Assembly (NCBI GenBank): GCA_036897095.1
Contig: JAYMSP010000072.1
Location: 1 to 64,000 of the forward strand
Length of the DNA: 64,000 nt
Direction of reading: 5' to 3'
Origin: Plantago elongata
Lineage: Eukaryota; Streptophyta; Magnoliopsida; Lamiales; Plantaginaceae
Part shown: positions 56,482 through 64,000 of the stretch, one piece after another
Numbering within the stretch: the first letter of the stretch is position 1
Layout: each line of letters opens with the position of its first letter
The notes under the pieces: model-generated
What the model was told of the DNA's origin: nothing
Seen by the model: only the letters and a program-made list of their open reading frames with translations
Database searches by the model: none
Position numbers and translations under genes: made by a program

Positions 56482-59394
56482 ATGGTGATGAAGACGGCTT
56501 CGCCTAGGGGATCGATTAATAGGGTGTTTGAGAGAGTTGGGATGTATGGATTGATAGGGAGTGGGAGTAGTAGTAGCCAGAAGAGGCTGAAATATGAGGT
56601 TCAAGATTGTGATGAAGACGGTGAGAATATGGAGATGGAGCAAATTGGGGCTGAAAGGACCAAAAATGTGTTGATTCTGATGAGTGACACGGGTGGCGGT
56701 CACCGGGCCTCGGCCGAGGCGATCAGGGATGCTTTCCAGCTTGAATATGGTGATGAATACAGGGTAAAGTTTCGAAATTTTGAAATTGTGTGTTGCAGCT
56801 ATAAACAGGGTGTTTGTTGTAGAATTTTTTTTGTCCTTAATATGAATTTTGAATTTTTATGGCATGTATTATTGTCTCTTGATTATTAGCTATAGCTCAC
56901 AAAAAAAAAAAAAATCAACATGTCATTGTCTTTTACAATACCTGAAAATTTAAATTTGTTTAGTGGTTGGAATGAGAAGAGGGTATGGTATGAATCGTTA
57001 ATTCATCATCTGTTAATTTGTGTTGATATGGAGCCAGAAATGGAATTTAGGTTAGTTTGTGATGTATTGATGTCATTATTTTCGTCGTCGTTTCATTTGT
57101 CATGTTAGGCCGAATATTTTAGGCAGGGGAATAGGTTTCTTGTTTGGATCCAGCTAAATTTTGCTTGCATCAATTTGACATTTGCAGAAATAGGTTCAAG
57201 CTTCTTTCTGTAAAATCTGGTTTGACAAGTTCTCTAAACTTAATTAATTGCCACCACCATGTGTTTGATTGTGAATTGTGAGCATTTCTTTTGCCCGATT
57301 TCTCTAAATATTGAGCTTCTAGTAAAGCTCAAAATTATTGGAAGCAGCTACTGTAGTATGTGACCTTTTTTATCATCTAATTTTAGCATACATTTATTGC
57401 TTTCATCATTTCAGCATGAGGGAATTATAATTGCATTTTAAATGTAGTTTTTGTTTGGTGATAATTTAAGCTTAATGATGCTAGCAGTTCTAATAGTTCC
57501 TTGTTTGATTCTCTATGCAGGTTTACGTGAAGGATGTGTGGAAGGAGTATACTGGCTGGCCCTTGAATGATATGGAGAATCAGTACAAATTCATGGTCAA
57601 GCACGTCCAGCTCTGGAATGTCGCGTTTCATACCACCTCTCCAAAATGGATACACTCTGTTTATCTTGCCGCCATTGCTGCTTTTTATGCCAAGTATGCT
57701 TTCCTTTCCCTATTATATGCACGTAATTTAGCTGTTACATCGATACTTTTACTACACGCAAGAACGTTCTAGGTCATCTTCGAATGAAGTAATCCAATAA
57801 TTGATTAATTATTGCCTTTATATTTAAAAGGGAAGTAGAAGCTGGTTTAATGGAGTACAAGCCAGATATCATCATTAGTGTTCACCCTCTCATGCAACAT
57901 ATTCCCTTATGGGTGCTGAAATGGCAAGGCCTACAGAAAAAAGTCATCTTTGTTACTGTCATCACTGACCTGAGTACATGCCATCGCACATGGTAATGTA
58001 TCATTCCTTGCCCATGTTCCAAACTTTTTAAGCTAGTTTTATCTTAAAGCTGATATGGAAGTAAAATCGGTGAAGGTTTCATCCAAATGTGAACCGGCTG
58101 TATTGTCCTTCTGAAGGAGTAGCCAAGAGGGCTTCAGTTGATGGCATAGAAGAATCACAAATTCGTGTTTTTGGCTTGCCTATCCGACCCTCTTTTGTTC
58201 GAGCAGTTGTCTCCAAGGTGAAAGCATGACTTTACATACTCTGTGTTTAGGCTAACTTGATTGTAACACCTTTGTTATATATAAAAGTACATTGTGCCAA
58301 CTTTTGTTTTAATTTTATTCCACACATTTTCCGCGTTATTTTAGAAACTATGGATCAAACTCCAATTCTCCGGAGTTCGGATTATAGTGCAACCAATTTT
58401 AGTTCATCACGCAGGGTGTTTTTCTAAGCAATTATAGTTATGGTGAGCTTAATGCTTAGTTTTCTTTCTATTATTTTCCCTTTCATAGGATGAATTGAGG
58501 GCAGAACTCGAGATGGATCCTGAATTACCAGCAGTCCTGTTGATGGGCGGAGGAGAAGGAATGGGACCCGTTAAGAAAACAGCCAGGGCATTGGGTGATG
58601 CCCTGTTTGATAAAACACTGGAGAAGCCAATAGGACAGCTTGTTATTATTTGTGGCCGTAATGAATCCCTAGCTACCACGCTGAAATCTCTCGACTGGAA
58701 AATCCCTGTGAAGGTCAGTATTATCATTTTAATAACTAGAAACCATGCTGTTTACATGTGAGAATTATTAAAAAATCTTAAGTTGTTCTATGTAGATCAG
58801 AGGTTTCGAGAAGCAAATGCAGAAATGGATGGGAGCTTGTGACTGCATTATAACTAAAGTATGCGAGTCTACTTATGATTTTTCAGTTCTCAATTTTTTC
58901 CGATCTACATCGTAAACATTGAGGTCATAGTAGTTCGTCTGTTGATAGCATGTTGTGATTCTTTTTAACAGGCTGGACCTGGTACCATTGCTGAGGCATT
59001 GATAAGAGGCCTTCCCATTATACTTAATGATTACATTCCTGGACAAGTAAGTATATCTAATAATATCGATCACTCGTTTATAACATTGTTTTAATAAAGA
59101 ATCAATGTGCTTAAAAGTTGTCACTCGCAGGAGAAAGGTAATGTTCCGTATGTAGTGGACAACGGGGCAGGAGTGTTCACCCGAAGCCCCAAGGAAACTG
59201 CAAAAATTGTTTCTGAATGGTTCAGCACAAAGCATGATGACCTCAAGAGAAAGTCAGAAAATGCACTTAAACTAGCCCAACCAGATGCAGTGTTTGACAT
59301 CGTGAAGGACATTCACGAGCTAGCATGCCAAAGGGGGCCTTTGACGAACATCCCCTACATGTTAACGTCTTCCTTCTCAAGCTTAATCTATTAG
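56482..59394 (+). CDS. MGD: Monogalactosyldiacylglycerol synthase, type B (MGD2/MGD3-like)
   Basis: A GT28 glycosyltransferase that moves galactose from UDP-galactose to diacylglycerol, making MGDG at the plastid envelope. Exons 56482-56763, 57521-57693, 57831-57992, 58076-58217, 58489-58713, 58796-58858, 58972-59046 and 59131-59394 give 461 aa. That length and the short N-terminus ([20 protein letters not shown]), without the long transit peptide of type-A MGD1, point to the type-B group on the outer envelope. Motifs: [66 protein letters not shown], and the UDP-sugar site [20 protein letters not shown] followed by [19 protein letters not shown]. In Arabidopsis, type-B members respond to phosphate shortage; whether this one does cannot be seen. 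An in-frame ATG-like start at 56458 is less likely. Confidence 0.95.
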
Positions 59395-60196
59395 GTATGG
59401 AACCCGTGTTTGCCAATCACCGATAATTCTGGTGTCTTGTAGAAGAATGCATGTATAGGTAGTTACTGATGCCATTGTTTGACAAGTAGAGGGTTGCAGC
59501 TGAAGCTGTTGATCTCCATTATAGGATCTATTGCTTTGGGTTAGTCTGATATGAAGGATTAAAAATGTACTCCAATGTTTTAGAGGCTGAAATTTGTGGT
59601 GTTATTGAAATTCTTTATAGTGAGTTTGGCAGGTTAGTCAAGTATCTGTTTAAGTTGTTTCATTGGCCTAATTGGTTTGCTTGTTGATGTTTTACTTCAA
59701 GTGAATAAGAATTCAGCATTTCTAAAAAAATTTCACCAACTCCATTTACACTAAACACCATTCATAGAACTTCATATCATCACATAGTGTTTTGTTTCGA
59801 CACTTTATTTATCAACTTTGTTAAATCTCAAAATATCCTAACAATCCCACTGAAATCAGCATGACCAACACAAGGTATATTAAGATCACATCATAGAGCT
59901 GAGGCGACTTCACCACTTGTCGAGGGGGTTTGTTATACTGCTGAAGCGGCCATCTCCCCACCCCACTTAAATTGAACTTTCTATACACAAAAAATTCAAT
60001 TTCAATTGAAAAAGACCATTCAAATTCTATCTCAATCAGTCCCTAAATTTCTCCCAAAATCTGAAAAAATCTTTAATTTAAATTCGAATTCACTTAGTTA
60101 TTTTCTTATGTTGTAGATAAGTTTAGTTCAATTCAATTTAATTATGTTCAGATAAAAATATAAAGCCTACACCCAATACATGAAAATGAATAGATA

Positions 60197-60291
60197 GGAC
60201 AACGAACTGCAGCTTAGTTGGTAAAACAATTCCAACTCCAATCAAAATTTTGGGGGTTCGAGTCAACTTTTAACTGTTTTAAAATAAAAAT
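60197..60291 (+). mobile_element. Short tRNA-derived SINE with 14-bp target duplication
   Basis: Exact repeats AAAATGAATAGATA at 60183-60196 and 60292-60305 bound a 95-bp unit. The head CTGCAGCTTAGTTGGTAAAA looks like a tRNA A-box region, and GGTTCGAGTC (60255-60264) is an almost perfect box B. A TTTTAAAATAAAAAT tail follows. There is hardly any tRNA-unrelated body, unlike the SINE at 9979. Confidence 0.85.
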
Positions 60292-60726
60292 AAAATGAAT
60301 AGATATATTCTGATCGATTTTTGCGCACGGTGTTTCATTATGTCACTTTCTTTGTGAGCTTTATCAAAGTCGAATTACTTATCACTATATTTTAAGTTTG
60401 TTGTCACTGAACTCTAAGGATAATTTTAAACGAATTCGATCTTTAACAAGTGGATGGCTAAACGCGCACACCAAAAACATTGAATGAAGCTACTTGTACG
60501 TTTGGGAGAATTTAGCAACAAGAAAGATGAACTTCGAAGCATCATCTTATTAACAAGCTATTGCTTGTCAAAATATTCCCTCATTTGCTCTTTCACGTTT
60601 AAATAATTTTCAAGTCAATTTCAGACTCCAGCTAATATTTAAAAGTCATTTAGAAAGAAACCAACATATTTTTGAAAAATAATTAAACTATTATCACGTT
60701 AGTAACAATCAACTCGTATTTGCTAA

Positions 60727-60805
60727 TGAAGTGTAACTCGGTTGGTAATACGTTTCATCTCCAATTAATAGGTCGCACCTTTAACCGTTTTAAAATAGAA
60801 TAAAG
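60727..60805 (+). mobile_element. Relic of the short SINE
   Basis: AATGAAGTGTAACTCGGTTG, GTAATACGTTTC and ACCTTTAACCGTTTTAAAAT follow the 60197 element from head to tail, but box B is lost (TAGGTCGCACC) and no flanking duplication is evident. Confidence 0.55.
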
Positions 60806-62322
60806 CAACCCATGAACCCTAAGTGAAGGAAGGAGTTGCCAACCAACCATAGTCAAACGACTCAAACGTGTTTTCATGATATTAGGAACATTATTTATTT
60901 CAATTACTACAATATTACGAACTACGTTTTCAAGCAACGTCATGAAAAGGTAGTTGTAGAGACATTTCATTAATTAAATTGTATATTGTTAAGACTCAAG
61001 ATAATGGTTCCCACATGGAAAATCACTCATGTCATCGTATACAAAACTACAAAACCATGTTGTTAGCACCGCATGCGGCCTGAGATATTTTTGACAAAAT
61101 CTCATGTAGATATCAAATTCTCATTTGTCAATATATGTTGTTCTTGGATGATTGAAACAGTTGAATGACTGGTATTAGATAAAGATGAACTGAACTGAAT
61201 TTAAGTAATATATAACCTTAATCGTATATAATTTAGCGGGTCAATCAATATGCACTGAAATTAGGGACGAAATCGAATTTCTTTTCTTATATTTAAGGGT
61301 AAATTATATTCAGTACCTCTGTTAAAATTTCTTATTACATATAAATATACATTAATCAAAGAATAACATGTGAGTCATGATTAGTAAACTTTGCTTACAT
61401 TTGACAAGTTGTTGCAGATAATATAGTTTACCATGTCTGGACGAATCCAAAACTCAAAGCTTATTTTGCCACACTCATATTGAGTTAGTTTCTTTCACTT
61501 TGAGATTTAGTTTTATTTCCGTAGATTTTGGTTTATTATTAACTTAATCATTTTTAATCCCCTCATACGTATTAGCTTCTTGGATATAAGAAAGTATAGC
61601 TCTTGGTTAACTATCATCATGTTATACATATATGTTACAACGTCTTCGTATTCAAATACACTTAGTTTTATGGTTGCACTATTTTTTATAGAATTCGATT
61701 AAAAAAATATACTGTGTTAATTATTAAAAAATATTATTTAATACATATACAAATAAATGTTTGGAAACTGACCTGTGCCGGGCACGGGCCAACCACCAAG
61801 GTGGCTTTGTCCGGACTAGAATATCAAACGGAAGAACACGAAAAAACAGTCTATGGTATACTAAATTATATTTTAATTTAGTGAAAATTACACTCACGAA
61901 AGATGTAATCCAGATAAACAAGAATTAGGATTTTAGAGCGATTGAATAAAAATCAAGATAGAATATGAAAATGTGTGAAAACGCCTAAACTCGATCAAAA
62001 TCTGAAAAGTTTAGATCATTCGCGACCGGTATCAAAACCAATCACAATAGATCTCATGACATAGATAATCAGCTTGAACAAAAGACTACAAGAGGCTGAA
62101 GAATTGTAGAGATGAAGTTGTTTTAATTTTATTAGTCGTGTAATGTATTAAAAGTATGAATCGTTTTAATTTACGGTACTACGAAGTATGAAATATGGAA
62201 TTATGGATTGACAATTTACATTATCCTCAGTGAGTTCCTCATCATCTCTTGTATCGAAATATGAAGGCAGGCTACTCAACCTAAACCCCTGTAAGACCCT
62301 AGAGGCAATCCCCAATCTGAAA

Positions 62323-64000
62323 ATGGCGGCTTCGAAGCTTTTCTCTCTTCTAGGACCCTCAATACTCCGCTCCAACTCTCTCATCTTTGCTCGACCTCAT
62401 CATGTCAACCTAATCTTCTCCCTAAACTCCTCGTCCCGTTGGTGCAGCAGCTCCGCATTGGCAATTGATTCGGATAACGACACTGCTACTACTAGTACTA
62501 CTCATGATGCTTTGACCTCCGTTGTAGCAGCAGCAGCAGCAGCTCCTCCTCCTCATCCGTGGCCCGAATGGGTTAGTTTCGTCGACCGACTCAAGACGAA
62601 AGGCTACATTTCTCCAACCCAAAATGATGAGCTTGTTTACACTGATGTCAATGCTGTTAAGGATGCCTGTTTGAAATTCGCTCGCCAACACTTCCACATT
62701 TTTAAGTAATTATGAGCTGACCATATCATTTGTTGTTTTAATTAGTTCAGCAATTGTCTATTGGTTTTTCATACATACTTTTAATTGATTGATAGTGTTA
62801 ATGGTAGATTGATGGTGTTAATAATTAATGTGATTGGAAGTGATTCAAAATGCTTCTGTTTCAGTCTTATCTAGAAGTAAGGTTTCTGTGAATGTAATTC
62901 ATTCGAGATGTTGTGAGATTCTTTGGAAATGCTGGTCTTTAGTAGCATTAAGAAAATAGTATGTATTGTGGAAAAGTGCCAAAGACTTCATGTAGTAGTG
63001 GTGTGCGTTTCCTAATGTTAGGAGAAGCAACTCCAGCACCAGCACCCGAGTGTTCGGAACATTCTGCTATTTTATATTGGTGTGAACTAAACAAGTGTTC
63101 AGGGAAAAGAGGCTTTTCTGGAGACTTACTTGAATATATTTTGTTGTTGTGAAATAGTTTGTGTTCGGGTTTTAGTTACTTTGTCCTTTGGGCAATAACG
63201 AACGCTCAAGCATCAGTAACAACTGCAACGCCAGAGCATGCTATTTATGCTAGTAAGTAGTAACTAGTAATTGGTTATTTGAGGGCAAGGGTGACTACTG
63301 ATTAAGAAGAGCTTATGATGGCTAACTTTTAGAGTTCTGCTTGGGTGGGTAGGTTGGGATTGCTTCACATGTGATAGACCATAGATTAAGTAACTCAGGA
63401 ATTTTTTGAATTGATAAGTTGATTTTGGGATTTTGCATGATAGGTCATTGTCCACGCAAGACATACAGACAACTGTTGGGAATAGTTGTCCTAATCTCAT
63501 GCGGAAGGTAGTCAACTCTGCTAAAAGGTTGAGGAAGCATGTGGAACTTAATGAAAGCAAGGTAAGTTTACACCGACAAGTCATATCATAACTGGATAAT
63601 TGGATAGCAGTGTATATGCAATTCTAACTTGGATTTTGTATCTGGTTTAATCTACAGGTATGTGGCTCTTGTGATCTCCGTGGATCATGCAATAGAGCAG
63701 ACATTATGCTACTAACTGACTCTGAACCTGCACGTACTGTTGACATAGTTCGAATATTATATGTTTACGCATTAGATCCAGCTGTTATGTCTGGAGGAAA
63801 TAAGCCTCCGGGTGGAGAACTTGTCGAAGCATCTGTAAGGAAATTGCTGTTAGAGTTGATTGAACTCGGTGAAACAGACTTTGACCCTGAGATTCTGCAA
63901 CGTGCTTCCGTAACTGCAACTACCGTAACTGCAACTAAGAGCAAGAAGACGCCTCTTAATTTATCAAAAACTGGGAGCCAAATAGACAACCCAATGAGAC
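62323..64000 (+). CDS. Organelle RanBP2-type zinc-finger protein (OZ/VAR3-like), 3' part outside window
   Basis: Exons 62323-62705, 63444-63561 and 63658 to beyond the edge join in phase. The N-terminus MAASKLFSLLGPSILRSNSL, rich in Ser/Arg/hydrophobic residues with few acids, fits a plastid or mitochondrial targeting peptide. An Ala run (VVAAAAAAPPPHP) precedes the family domain: PWPEWVSFVDRLKTKGYISP, then CLKFARQHFHIFKSLSTQDI, CPNLMRKVVNSAKRLRKHVE and KVCGSCDLRGSCNRADIMLL, then VDIVRILYVYALDPAV. These match the conserved region before the RanBP2 zinc fingers in VAR3 and the organelle zinc-finger (OZ) proteins, whose members act in plastid RNA editing or splicing. The fingers themselves would lie past 64000. 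The ATG at 62323 is the first usable start; upstream in-frame codons include only GTG. Confidence 0.85.

Larger units (their letters stand above)
59395..62322. other. 2.9-kb gene-free region
   Basis: Starts with the MGD 3' untranslated region. It contains a worn Tourist 3' end near 60005-60055 (CATTCAAATTCTATCTCAAT then CAGTCCC), a short SINE at 60197 and a relic SINE at 60727. The open frame 61724-61921 (minus) is noise. The last 150 bp are the leader region of the next gene. Confidence 0.5.

Noticed and set aside
60197-60291. A tRNA gene
   Set aside because: The box B is good, but there is no closing acceptor stem, and exact target duplications flank an A-rich tail.
62230-62322. Extended start of the OZ/VAR3-like gene
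   Set aside because: The longer frame begins at GTG, not ATG; the first ATG (62323) gives a typical targeting peptide.

Overview
The window is nuclear DNA of a flowering plant, most likely a core eudicot. Nearly all genes are split by GT-AG introns, the intergenic DNA is AT-rich and filled with small plant-type elements (Stowaway and Tourist MITEs, tRNA-derived SINEs, one decayed Ty1/copia element), and every recognisable protein belongs to a land-plant family. I cannot place the species. TTCAGTTTAG-like simple repeats are familiar from several eudicot lineages but prove nothing.

Layout, left to right: (1) 1-4044, plus strand, the 3' part of an AP180/ANTH clathrin-assembly gene. (2) 5409-9012, plus, a BSD-domain acidic protein with a Stowaway element in intron 2. 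(3) 9.0-10.8 kb, a minisatellite and a clean SINE with a 15-bp target duplication. (4) 10820-14028, minus, a WSD1-type wax ester synthase/acyltransferase. (5) 15423-16556, plus, an intronless F-box gene, followed at 17030 by a cut-short F-box fragment that keeps its own TATA box. (6) 17812-19598, minus, a short NRT1/PTR (NPF) transporter. (7) 20.2-23.9 kb, a decayed Ty1/copia element flanked by pieces of a dead 2-oxoglutarate oxygenase gene, then the intact paralogue of that gene at 24520-25929. (8) 27787-29040, minus, plastid arogenate dehydrogenase. (9) 29.1-34.3 kb, a nest of small elements. (10) 34338-39249, minus, a complete eight-exon vacuolar H+-pyrophosphatase. (11) 39-45 kb, gene-poor with tandem repeats. 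(12) 44912-47381, plus, a RING-H2 gene. (13) about 48.3-49.1 kb, minus, an unrecognised coiled-coil-like gene. (14) 49-56 kb, gene-poor, with a Stowaway, a TIR element carrying tandem repeats, and a striking run of GC-rich palindromes. (15) 56482-59394, plus, a type-B MGDG synthase. (16) 62323 to beyond the right edge, plus, the 5' part of an organelle OZ/VAR3-like zinc-finger gene.

The genes do not form a pathway or operon; this looks like ordinary plant gene order. MGDG synthase, arogenate dehydrogenase and the OZ-like gene are plastid or organelle functions, while the H+-pyrophosphatase, NPF and AP180 genes concern membranes and transport. I see no sign of a biosynthetic cluster. The most unusual sequence signals are the palindrome cluster at 53.74-53.91 kb, the dead oxygenase/copia/intact oxygenase arrangement, a family of very short SINEs, and an NPF protein that appears to lack the ExxER proton-coupling motif. 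Exon borders were worked out by hand from reading frame, GT-AG signals and recalled family sequence; no alignment was run.
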